A stretch of 13,663 bases of DNA from contig JAFGLP010000191.1 in NCBI GenBank assembly GCA_016927965.1, positions 1 to 13,663 on the forward strand, read 5' to 3'. Positions within the stretch are counted from its first letter, which is position 1. Every line of letters starts with the position of its first letter. Under the pieces are notes generated by a model that was given only the letters and a program-made list of their open reading frames with translations, made no database searches and had not been told where the DNA came from. Source of the DNA: Dehalococcoidia bacterium. GTDB taxonomy: Bacteria > Chloroflexota > Dehalococcoidia > GIF9 > UBA5629. The translations under genes were made by a program, and so were the position numbers. Positions 6,267 through 13,240 of the stretch are shown here, piece after piece.

Positions 6267-7070
6267 ATGACAGATCAGGAATATCAATTTTTAAAGAAGA
6301 AAGTACTGAATATCACAGGTATTGACCTGGAGCATTATAAAAGCCAGCAAATGAGGCGCAGTCTTTCTACATTTATTGAAAACTCATCCGAAAAGGATGT
6401 TTTAGCCTATTGCCGTACTATAGAACAGGATCAGACCGGGCTGAAAAAACTCTGTGATTTTCTGACCATAAATTTGACGGAATTCTACCGTGATGCCTGG
6501 GCGTTCAAGGACCTGCAGAATATAATTCTGCCTAAATTAACGGAAAACAACACCCACCTCAATATCTGGAGCGCCGGCTGTTCAAACGGACCTGAGGTGT
6601 ATACCATCGCAATGCTGGTCATGGATGGAACAAAGAAGGTGACTTTCCGGATAATGGGAACGGACATAGACGATTTGAGTCTGGCCGAGGCCATGGAAGG
6701 TGGGCCATACCGGGAGGATATGTTGAAAAACATGCCGCAGCAACTGGTAGCCAGGTATTTCACTTTGCAGGACGGCAATTACTGGGTACGCAAAGAAGTT
6801 AAGGATAAGGCGGTTTTCAAGAATCACAATCTCCTGGCAGATCCCTTTGAAAAAGGCTTTGATCTGATTGTTTGCCGCAACGTCACTATCTATTTTACAG
6901 AAGAGGCCAAAGATACGCTGAATAAGCATTTCTATGATTCGCTTAATGATAACAGTGTCCTTTTTGTCGGCGCTACAGAGTTCATGATCAACGCGGTCAA
7001 AACCGATTTTTCCAAGCTTGGTACCTGTTTCTATCTAAAGAGTCCGACGACGCAGATGGCAAGGAACTAA
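6267..7070 (+). CDS. cheR: chemoreceptor methyltransferase CheR
   Basis: A 267-aa S-adenosylmethionine-dependent methyltransferase that adds methyl groups to receptor glutamates, opposing CheB. The N-terminal helical domain (1-80) includes INLTEFYRD, the equivalent of the usual N-TEFFRD segment. The Rossmann domain has the SAM loop WSAGCSNGPEVYTIAM (101-116), GTDIDDLSLAEA (131-142), and the late CRNVTIYF motif (203-210) followed by VLFVGATE. The SAM loop differs from the usual CSTGEEPY: the first glutamate is proline (GPEVY), but the second glutamate and the tyrosine remain, so activity is likely. It begins two bases after the cheB stop, with no strong ribosome-binding site, implying translational coupling. 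Length is normal for the family. Confidence 0.94.
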   Translation: MTDQEYQFLKKKVLNITGIDLEHYKSQQMRRSLSTFIENSSEKDVLAYCRTIEQDQTGLKKLCDFLTINLTEFYRDAWAFKDLQNIILPKLTENNTHLNIWSAGCSNGPEVYTIAMLVMDGTKKVTFRIMGTDIDDLSLAEAMEGGPYREDMLKNMPQQLVARYFTLQDGNYWVRKEVKDKAVFKNHNLLADPFEKGFDLIVCRNVTIYFTEEAKDTLNKHFYDSLNDNSVLFVGATEFMINAVKTDFSKLGTCFYLKSPTTQMARN

Positions 7071-7094
7071 TATAAAAAATCATGGATAAATAAA

Positions 7095-8249
7095 ATGAGA
7101 AGGATTTCTGCAAAATACGCAAAACCAACGATGCTGCTGGGTCGGGCATTATATGATTGTTTCGGTAAACTCCTGCTGAGAGAAGGAACGAAGCTGTCAG
7201 CTGTACAGGTAGCGACACTTAAAGAACTGGGCGTGGGCGAGCTTTTTATCATGGATAAAAGGGTCGACGATGTTATCGTCTGGCCGCTGATCACCCCTGA
7301 ACTTGAAGGCTCAATTGCCGGATCACTCAGACAGGCTTTACAAAAGACACAGCATATTATCAGTTCCGGCAAGGCACAGATGATTGACCTCTCGCAATTG
7401 CGGCAGGGGATTTTTGAAATGGTACAGCAATTGTTTCCGGTGGCGATGGGGGAGCCGGTTGTCGTCGGATGTCATTCCATGAAGGACTATGATTACGTCC
7501 ACCCCGTCAAGGTCACCAGCCTTTCATTATTGATGGGTAAGGCAGCCGGTCTGGGGCAGACCGAACTGATAAACCTGGGTATGGCTGCACTTCTGCAGAA
7601 TATAGGCTATGGCGCTATCCCGCAAGGGATAATTGATAAAGAAGGCCCGCTGACGGAGCAGGAAGCGCAGATGGTGCAGAAGCATGCAGCCCTGGGGGCG
7701 GAGATTGCAAAAAGATACGGACAGGTCTCCCAGGAAACTTCGCTGATAATACAGCAGCATCATGAACGCTGGAACGGCAGCGGATATCCCAATGGTTTGC
7801 GGGCAAGGAGTATTTGTCACGGCGCCCGCATTCTGGGTATTACCGATAGCGTGGTGGCGCTGGTATCCAAACGTCCGCACAGGGGGTGCATATTACCAAA
7901 AGAGGTCCAGGAATTTGTGAATGCTTTTTCCGGAGACTTGGATGATGCTGATTTCCTGCGGCCGCACCAGGCTATGGAATTCATTGTAGCTTACAGCGGG
8001 GAACTATTTGATCCGGACCTGGTAAAAATATTTACCTGGCAGCTGCCCACATATCCTTCCGGCGTCATGGTCAAATTAAATACCGGTGAAGTCGGAATAG
8101 TATCAAATGCCAACTGCGGGTATTTCTCACGTCCCAAGGTCCGCCTTTGCTATGATCACGAGATGAGGGACATGGATAAACCATATGATATGAACCTGGC
8201 GGACGCAGAGCATCAGCGCAAGCTGATCATCCAGGTAATGGAATATTGA
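7095..8249 (+). CDS. HD-GYP-like protein with altered catalytic dyad (paralogue 1)
   Basis: A 384-aa cytoplasmic protein with the full HD-GYP outline. It has an N-terminal domain (LLREGTKLSAVQVATLKELG), helices, then an HD-GYP core (about 120-270) and a C-terminal MVKLNTGEVGIV segment typical of these proteins. HD-GYP enzymes normally hydrolyse cyclic di-GMP with a two- or three-metal site. Metal-ligand equivalents His136 (YVHPVKV), His197, His222/His223 (QQHHERWNGSGYP) and Asp251 are kept. The defining HD pair is Gln168-Asn169 and the following lysine is Tyr172 (LLQNIGYGAIP). Catalysis is therefore doubtful, and a binding or sensing role is more likely (inference). The gene begins 24 bases after cheR in the same direction, with a weak GGA ribosome-binding site. 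It is collinear with its neighbour at 8288. Confidence 0.85.
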   Translation: MRRISAKYAKPTMLLGRALYDCFGKLLLREGTKLSAVQVATLKELGVGELFIMDKRVDDVIVWPLITPELEGSIAGSLRQALQKTQHIISSGKAQMIDLSQLRQGIFEMVQQLFPVAMGEPVVVGCHSMKDYDYVHPVKVTSLSLLMGKAAGLGQTELINLGMAALLQNIGYGAIPQGIIDKEGPLTEQEAQMVQKHAALGAEIAKRYGQVSQETSLIIQQHHERWNGSGYPNGLRARSICHGARILGITDSVVALVSKRPHRGCILPKEVQEFVNAFSGDLDDADFLRPHQAMEFIVAYSGELFDPDLVKIFTWQLPTYPSGVMVKLNTGEVGIVSNANCGYFSRPKVRLCYDHEMRDMDKPYDMNLADAEHQRKLIIQVMEY

Positions 8250-8287
8250 TTTTATAAGATGGGGTTAAATAAGGGAAAGTAAGTAAA

Positions 8288-9472
8288 ATGCAGCGCATTT
8301 CGGCAATTTATGCAAGGCCCGGGATGGAACTGGCCAGCCCAATTTTCGACAACTGGGGTGATGCAGTACTTCAGGATGGCATGATTTTGGATGCACGGAA
8401 TATTGCCCAGATAGAGGATATTGGGGTGGGTGAATTATATGTTGTCAATAATAAGACAGAAGATATAAATGTTTTACCCATGTTGCCCCCCGAACTTGAA
8501 GGGGCCATCTCCAAGGCGTTGCGCAGAGTAATGATAGAATGCCGGGCGATGCTGACAAGCAGAAACCAGCAGCCCATTGACCTTGTATTAGTCAATAACC
8601 TGATGGATGAGATGATGGAGACGGTTATATCTGAAAACAAGGGAGATCCCTCCATTGCAGGATGTTTTTCTTTGCGGGATTATAACTATGTTCATCCGGT
8701 AAAAGTGGCTGCTCTATCCATGTTGATAGGCAAGGCCAGCGGTATGGGGAAAAAAGATATTAAGCAACTGGGTATGGCTGCTCTGTTCCAAAACGTTGGT
8801 TATGTATTATTGCCGCAGGGCATACTTGATAAACAGGGCTTTTTAAATAATGCGGAGATGAAGGCCGTGCAAAGACACCCGCTTTATAGTTCACAGATAA
8901 TGGCCCGCTATACCGAAATTGGCCCAGAAGCGGCCAATATGGTATTGCAGCATCATGAAAGATGGAACGGCAGCGGCTATCCGTACGGCCTGCGAAAGGA
9001 TGGCATCAGCAGATCCGCCATGATACTCGGTATGACGGACGTATGTTTTGCACTTACTTCCAAGAGGCCGCACCGTGAGGAGTTTCTCCCGGCATTTGCT
9101 ATTGAACATAGTATCGTTTCTTCACAAGATGCTATTGAGTATGTTATTGCTTACAGCGGCGAGCTTTTTGACCCGTCGCTGGTAAAAATATTTACGCATG
9201 TTGTCCCTATATATCCCACCGGTACAATGGTGAAGCTCAATGACGGACGTACAGGAATAGTTGTAAAATCCAATCCTGGCTGTATCAGGAGACCCCGGTT
9301 GAGAATCATCAGTAGCCCTACCATGAAGATAGCTGAAGATATACCGGACATATGTACCAACTGTACGCTTGAGTGCAGTGAAAGGTCGTCGAAGAAGGAA
9401 AGTAAACCTGATTTAGACCTTGCTAAAGAAGGGAAGAGGAACGTCCTTATCAGTGAACTCAGCGACTATTGA
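8288..9472 (+). CDS. HD-GYP-like protein with altered dyad and Cys tail (paralogue 2)
   Basis: A 394-aa paralogue of the preceding gene, aligned without gaps through most of the core. Metal-ligand equivalents are His136, His197, His222/His223 and Asp251, with HHERWNGSGYP intact, but again Gln168-Asn169 replaces HD (LFQNVGYVLLP). The same substitution in both copies indicates it predates the duplication or is selected. The C-terminus differs: after MVKLNDGRTGIV it has a short cysteine cluster, CTNCTLEC (Cys356, 359, 363), followed by a charged tail rich in Lys and Asp. The three cysteines could bind zinc, perhaps with a partner residue, but this is unproven. The start is ATG 8288 with AAGGGAAAG nearby upstream, 38 bases after the previous stop. 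It is probably part of the same operon and another c-di-GMP-type sensor or scaffold rather than a phosphodiesterase. Confidence 0.85.
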   Translation: MQRISAIYARPGMELASPIFDNWGDAVLQDGMILDARNIAQIEDIGVGELYVVNNKTEDINVLPMLPPELEGAISKALRRVMIECRAMLTSRNQQPIDLVLVNNLMDEMMETVISENKGDPSIAGCFSLRDYNYVHPVKVAALSMLIGKASGMGKKDIKQLGMAALFQNVGYVLLPQGILDKQGFLNNAEMKAVQRHPLYSSQIMARYTEIGPEAANMVLQHHERWNGSGYPYGLRKDGISRSAMILGMTDVCFALTSKRPHREEFLPAFAIEHSIVSSQDAIEYVIAYSGELFDPSLVKIFTHVVPIYPTGTMVKLNDGRTGIVVKSNPGCIRRPRLRIISSPTMKIAEDIPDICTNCTLECSERSSKKESKPDLDLAKEGKRNVLISELSDY

Positions 9473-9505
9473 AAACGGCGTTAATTTATTAAATGAAGGT
9501 GAGCG

Positions 9506-10087
9506 ATGGAAGATACAAGTAAAATGTTATCGCAAGACGAGATTGACGCTATGGTGTCTAAAACATCCATCAAACCGGTGCCTGCACACAAAATGGCGCC
9601 TGCTGCGGTCGGTGCCCCGGTGAAATCTTCCCCGCCGGCGCAGCCTGTACAAAATATACATAAAGTCAGTATCGCAAACATGCCTTCCCAAGAGACGCCT
9701 GAATCCGCAACGCAGGTAGGACACGTACATGAGGTGTGTATTGCGGCTGGAGAAATCAATACACTGAATGAGCGGTTGAGCGAAATAGCCAACCGGCTTT
9801 CGAGGCTTGAGCTGATAGTGAATAAATTGGAAAACAATACCGGCAGCCCGGGAGCTCAGGCAAATCCTGCTGCATTGAAGACGGCCATGCAGCAGATACA
9901 TAATGTAAGCAGCCAGGTTGAAGTAATTTCCGAAGGTCTGCGCGGCACTGCAGGTTATAACATCAATAAAGTATTTAGTTGCGGATCATGCGGCTCTGTT
10001 GGTGTGGTTGCCGTAAAGGTAAAATGTACCAAATGCGGACAGGAAAACTGGTGGGGTTGGTGGCCAAAAAAAATAAACAATGAATAA
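9506..10087 (+). CDS. FliM-type CheY-binding peptide, coiled coil, zinc ribbon protein
   Basis: A 193-aa cytoplasmic protein with no recognised full-length family. Residues 7-17 read MLSQDEIDAMV, nearly identical to the N-terminal peptide of bacterial FliM and FliY (LSQ[DE]EIDALL), which binds phosphorylated CheY. Nothing else of FliM or FliN follows. Residues 20-70 are a proline- and alanine-rich linker; 83-111 and about 120-146 look coiled coil (INTLNERLSEIANRLSRLEL). The C-terminus is a zinc ribbon with Cys159, Cys162, Cys174 and Cys177 (CGSCG, CTKCG), then a tryptophan-rich end (NWWGWW). The start at 9506 has AAGGTGAG at 9495-9502. It follows the HD-GYP-like pair by 33 bases. The architecture suggests an adaptor that captures CheY-P and delivers it to another machine, possibly the archaellum motor (inference). 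A chance short match is the main alternative. Confidence 0.75.
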   Translation: MEDTSKMLSQDEIDAMVSKTSIKPVPAHKMAPAAVGAPVKSSPPAQPVQNIHKVSIANMPSQETPESATQVGHVHEVCIAAGEINTLNERLSEIANRLSRLELIVNKLENNTGSPGAQANPAALKTAMQQIHNVSSQVEVISEGLRGTAGYNINKVFSCGSCGSVGVVAVKVKCTKCGQENWWGWWPKKINNE

Positions 10088-10142
10088 TATAAACTGCAGA
10101 ATTGATTTTGAGGATTAATAGAGTTATTGCCAGGGCATAGTA

Positions 10143-11741
10143 ATGTATAAAGAAAATATTTTGCTGGTTGATAATAACCAGTCCACGATGTCCTCTATAA
10201 AGAATATTTTATCGAGTGACGGGTACGCGCTGATAAAAACGGAGTCCTGCACGGAAGCCTTATCGATAATTCAGAAGAAGAATATCGATGTTTTGATTCT
10301 CAGCCTGTCAATACATGAAAAAGATTGTCTGGATGTGCTCCGACGAGCACGCTTTTTAAGTCCTGAGATAGGTGTTATTGTGATGACCCAGGATGATTCT
10401 CCTGAACTTCTCATTAAAGCGTTTCAGGCCGGGGCACAGGCGATACTCGAAAAACCTGTGAACAAAAAGAATCTCAAAGAGGTAGTGGAAGAAGTTTTGC
10501 AGCGCAGCCGCCTGGCAAAAGACAATATGCGCCTGAAAACTCTGTTGCCCTTATTTGAGTTGAACAAGTCCCTGGTGTCTGAGCTTGATGCGGATAAAAT
10601 ATTTAACAGGATTGTCAATCTCGTGTGCATTGAGACCAGGGCTGACCGCGTGTCGCTGATGTTAATGGATGAATTTTCGCAGCAGCTGATTATCAAGGCG
10701 GCTATCGGACTTTCCGCTGAATTGATAGGCAAGGGGGAAGAAATTTCAGATGACAGCATCGCCTGGTCTGTTGTTGAAACCGGGCGTGCAATCTTGCTCA
10801 ACGGCGAAGCAAAGCAAATTAAGCTCACCGGAAACCCGGAAGTTGTTTCGTCACTCTGTGTGCCTCTTCTGTTAAAGAAAAAGGTCATCGGCGTGATTAA
10901 TTGCAGCAAAATTACTTCGCGCACACCGTTTACCGAAGGTGACCTCGAGTTGTTGTATATTTTGGCCGGACAGGCTGCGATAGCGATTGAAAATGCTACT
11001 CTGTTTGACAGCGTCAGGATGCAACAAAGAAACCTTGAGAGATTTCTGAAAAAATCATTGACTGCCCAGGAAGATGAACGAAGAAGGATCTCGTCGGAGC
11101 TTCATGACGGTCTGGCCCAGTGGCTGGTAAGCGCTTCATATGGTATGCAGTTGTGCGAAGCATATCTTACGTCAAAGCGGCATGATGATACGCTGAACGA
11201 AATAAAACGTACCAACAATATACTGAACCAGAGCGTCAAGGAACTGCGGCGTATTATTCTCGACCTGCATCCAATTGCTCTGGCTGAACTGGGGCTGATT
11301 GAAGCATTGCGCCGCCAGGTGGAGGGTTTCAACCGTGAGAATGGCTTCAGGTGTGATTTCCGCATAGTTGGTAGTATGAATAATCTCTCGTTAATACAGG
11401 AAGTCAGTATTTACCGTATAATACTTGAGGCAATGAACAATATCAGGAAACACGCCCGGGCGTCTCACGTTGACCTGGTTTTGAAATTTGATTTAGAATA
11501 TGCAAGTGTGGAGATAGCAGATGACGGGCAGGGCTTTGACCTGTCAGCTGCTTTAAATAATAAGGTAGCAAAGAGCAGCATAGGTTTGATTACGATGAAA
11601 GAAAGGGCTGAAATGCTGGGGGGCAGAATGGAAGTCGATACTGCCCCGGGAAACGGCACGAAAATAAACGTGACGTTACCTGTTTCAAGGCCAAGTGATA
11701 CTACTCTTGTTAATATAATGACGGCTGAAAATGAACAATAA
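10143..11741 (+). CDS. NarL-family sensor histidine kinase with pseudo-receiver and GAF
   Basis: A 532-aa soluble hybrid kinase. Residues 5-118 are a receiver fold in which the phosphoacceptor aspartate is Ser54 (LILSLSIHEKD) and the acidic pair is Asp10-Asn11. Thr82 and Lys104 (LEKPV) remain, so it is a pseudo-receiver. Residues 135-290 form a GAF-type sensory domain. The HisKA_3 phosphorylation site is His321 (ERRRISSELHDGLAQ). The ATPase has the N box near Asn433 (RIILEAMNNIRKHARAS), DDGQGFD (460-466) and GLITMKERAEMLGG (481-494). There are no membrane helices, so it senses a cytoplasmic or partner-derived cue. It should phosphorylate the regulator encoded immediately downstream, whose start overlaps it by 11 bases. 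The pseudo-receiver could bind a chemotaxis protein without being phosphorylated; that is speculation. The start has only a weak CAGGG upstream. Confidence 0.92.
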   Translation: MYKENILLVDNNQSTMSSIKNILSSDGYALIKTESCTEALSIIQKKNIDVLILSLSIHEKDCLDVLRRARFLSPEIGVIVMTQDDSPELLIKAFQAGAQAILEKPVNKKNLKEVVEEVLQRSRLAKDNMRLKTLLPLFELNKSLVSELDADKIFNRIVNLVCIETRADRVSLMLMDEFSQQLIIKAAIGLSAELIGKGEEISDDSIAWSVVETGRAILLNGEAKQIKLTGNPEVVSSLCVPLLLKKKVIGVINCSKITSRTPFTEGDLELLYILAGQAAIAIENATLFDSVRMQQRNLERFLKKSLTAQEDERRRISSELHDGLAQWLVSASYGMQLCEAYLTSKRHDDTLNEIKRTNNILNQSVKELRRIILDLHPIALAELGLIEALRRQVEGFNRENGFRCDFRIVGSMNNLSLIQEVSIYRIILEAMNNIRKHARASHVDLVLKFDLEYASVEIADDGQGFDLSAALNNKVAKSSIGLITMKERAEMLGGRMEVDTAPGNGTKINVTLPVSRPSDTTLVNIMTAENEQ

Positions 11742-12384
11742 TAATAACGACAGTAATAGAATTAAGGTAATGCTGGTGGATGACCAGCAATTGGTAAGGG
11801 AGGGACTCAGGCGAATGCTTGAGCTGGATGATGGGATAGAAGTAATCGGAGAAGCAAAATCCGGTGAGGATGCTATTATAAAAGCTGATGAACTGGGGCC
11901 GGATATCATTTTAATGGATGTCAGAATGCCGGGCATGGGCGGCATCGAGGCCACACGGCAATTGAAAGCCAAGGAGTGCAAGGCCAATATCATTATCCTG
12001 ACTGTATATGAGGACAAGTACCTTGCACAGGCTGCTGAAGCCGGTGCTGTGGGTTATTTGCTCAAAGATATCGGGCGTGAGGAGCTGTCCAGGTCAATCA
12101 AACTGGCTTATGAAGGGCAGTCGCCATTTGCGCCTTCGATCACACGTACATTGTTTACGCAGTTCGGTAATGTAGCGCAGCTCAGCCGCAATACTTTGCT
12201 TTCACCCAGGCAGCTTGATATACTCAGATTAATTGCTGCGGGTATTACCAATCGGGAGATAGCCGGTAAATTGTGTGTCAGCGAGGCAACCATTAAGCGG
12301 GAGACCAATACGATTTTTGCCAAACTGGATGCGGTCGACCGTACGCAGGCGGTAGCAGAAGCATACCGCAGAAACATGCTCTGA
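11731..12384 (+). CDS. NarL/LuxR-family response regulator
   Basis: A 217-aa DNA-binding regulator paired with the kinase whose last codons it overlaps. The receiver (11-128) is intact: Asp17/Asp18 (MLVDDQQLVREGL), phosphoacceptor Asp63 (LMDVRMPGMGG), Thr91 and Lys112 (YLLKDIG). The C-terminal LuxR-type helix-turn-helix (about 157-215) reads LSPRQLDILRLIAAGITNRE, SEATIK and DRTQAVAEAY. The first residues, MNNNNNDSN, are low in complexity and come from the overlap region. The gene is followed 22 bases later by an intrinsic terminator. Candidate targets in the window are the inverted repeat at 12494-12549 before the next gene and the palindrome at 1471-1490 before cheW; neither is demonstrated. 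Confidence 0.93.
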   Translation: MNNNNNDSNRIKVMLVDDQQLVREGLRRMLELDDGIEVIGEAKSGEDAIIKADELGPDIILMDVRMPGMGGIEATRQLKAKECKANIIILTVYEDKYLAQAAEAGAVGYLLKDIGREELSRSIKLAYEGQSPFAPSITRTLFTQFGNVAQLSRNTLLSPRQLDILRLIAAGITNREIAGKLCVSEATIKRETNTIFAKLDAVDRTQAVAEAYRRNML

Positions 12385-12406
12385 TCCTGCGCAACAGATT
12401 ATCATG

Positions 12407-12433
12407 AAGGCCCTTGAAAAGGGGCCTTTTTTT
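12407..12433 (+). terminator. intrinsic terminator after the response regulator
   Basis: AAGGCCC (12407-12413) pairs with GGGCCTT (12422-12428), and a T-G pair can extend the stem. The A/T-rich loop is short and the seven-base T-run at 12427-12433 begins within the closing stem. It lies 22 bases after the response regulator stop and should end the operon containing the kinase and regulator. Confidence 0.85.
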
Positions 12434-12446
12434 ATTGCCCGGCAGG

Positions 12447-12463
12447 CCCGTTCACCAAACGGG
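12447..12463. other. small hairpin after terminator
   Basis: CCCGTT (12447-12452) and AACGGG (12458-12463) form a perfect six-pair stem with a five-base loop, CACCA. There is no T-run. It may be a secondary 3' structure or part of the regulatory region of the next gene. Confidence 0.3.
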
Positions 12464-12493
12464 TGTCAAACAATGAGCTAACACGGTCATGAC

Positions 12494-12549
12494 TTTTGTA
12501 CTATTTGGGGCTTACTACACAAGTACTATCATGACAAAATAGTACAAAA
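12494..12549. promoter_or_regulatory. 13-base perfect inverted repeat upstream of receiver gene
   Basis: TTTTGTACTATTT (12494-12506) and AAATAGTACAAAA (12537-12549) are exact reverse complements, 30 bases apart. The core GTACTAT occurs a third time between them at 12523-12529. TCATGA also appears twice, just outside the left arm (12487-12492) and just inside the right (12529-12534). Three related half-sites around a candidate promoter suggest binding by an oligomeric regulator; an RNA hairpin is the alternative. It lies 43 bases before the start at 12593. Confidence 0.55.
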
Positions 12550-12592
12550 CAGGGGATTACGAATCGAAAGCAGTGAATAACATAGGAGGGTC

Positions 12593-13057
12593 ATGATTAC
12601 ACGGTCTTCGAGCACATTTATAGAGTCAACGAATGACATCGTTGAAGACGCGATTCGTGTATTGGTGGTTGACAGCAGTGAGGCCATGCGAGAAGGCATA
12701 CGTCATATGCTTGCCGGCGATGAGGGTATAAAAGTAGTAGCTGAAGCCCGCAATGGGAAGGAGGCCCTGGAGCTGGTGGAAAAGGTCACACCGGATATTA
12801 TCATACTGGACGGCAGCTTGAGGGGAACGGACTGTACCAAGATAATTTCGCACATCAAGGATTGCTCGCCACTGGTGGGGATCATTGTTCTCAATGATCA
12901 GCAGAATTTCCTTGTGCCGGCGATTGAAAATGGGGCATCCGGTTTTCTTACTGGCGATGTCGGACGCAATGATCTTATTGGCGCCATCCGCATTGTACAT
13001 CTCTGGCGCATGGTTTTATTTCAGCAGGGGAGCAATTTCACGCTGGTTAAATTATGA
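12593..13057 (+). CDS. degenerate receiver protein, probably frameshifted, no HTH
   Basis: A 154-aa open frame whose residues 20-136 match the receiver of the NarL-type regulator at 11731 (IRVLVVDSSEAMREGIRHML, EGIKVVAEARNGKEALELV, PDIIILD). The phosphoacceptor Asp73 remains. The acidic pair is Asp27-Ser28, the conserved Thr is Asn101 and the essential Lys is Gly121 (FLTGDVG), so phosphorylation chemistry is probably lost. After AIRIVH the frame reads an unrelated LWRMVLFQQG tail to TGA 13055-13057. Dropping one base near 13001 instead gives SGAWFYFSRGAISRWL, which resembles the usual end of a NarL receiver, up to TGA 13077-13079. No DNA-binding domain follows in any frame. GGAGG precedes ATG 12593. 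It is likely a decaying paralogue, although a genuine short pseudo-receiver cannot be excluded. Confidence 0.7.
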   Translation: MITRSSSTFIESTNDIVEDAIRVLVVDSSEAMREGIRHMLAGDEGIKVVAEARNGKEALELVEKVTPDIIILDGSLRGTDCTKIISHIKDCSPLVGIIVLNDQQNFLVPAIENGASGFLTGDVGRNDLIGAIRIVHLWRMVLFQQGSNFTLVKL

Positions 13058-13079
13058 GGTTACTAATCCATTTACTTGA

Positions 13080-13240
13080 CTGTACCGCAAGGAGGTGGAA
13101 AGAAGTTCAATGTGAATGAATATAAACGAAATCCGCAGGAGGTGAAGGCCTATCCGGGAAAAAGGCAAAAACTTCGGAACTTAACACGGCTAAATAATTA
13201 AATGTAAATTGGAACTGACACAAATTTAGGAGGAAAACAA
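13080..13240 (+). promoter_or_regulatory. archaellin leader with duplicated SD-like sequences
   Basis: About 160 bases without a convincing gene. CCGC followed by A(A)GGAGGTG occurs twice, at 13085-13097 and 13133-13144, 48 bases apart. The true ribosome-binding site TTAGGAGG at 13226-13233 is seven bases before ATG 13241. The first SD copy is followed only by ATG-TGA, a GTG-led 29-codon frame and a 9-codon frame. Strong SD sequences with no real gene can bind ribosomal subunits and protect messages, as described for Bacillus stabilising leaders; that role here is inference. No clear promoter is seen. Confidence 0.4.

Noticed and set aside
13145..13200. Possible cyclic-di-GMP (GEMM) riboswitch from AAAGGCAAAAAC...GGAAC
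   Set aside because: The conserved GGGACGCAAAGC part and the second paired arm are missing; the resemblance is limited to a few bases.
13112..13201. GTG-led 29-codon frame in the archaellin leader
   Set aside because: The SD-to-start distance is too long, the product has no recognisable motif, and the frame reads through the second SD-like repeat; more likely noncoding leader.
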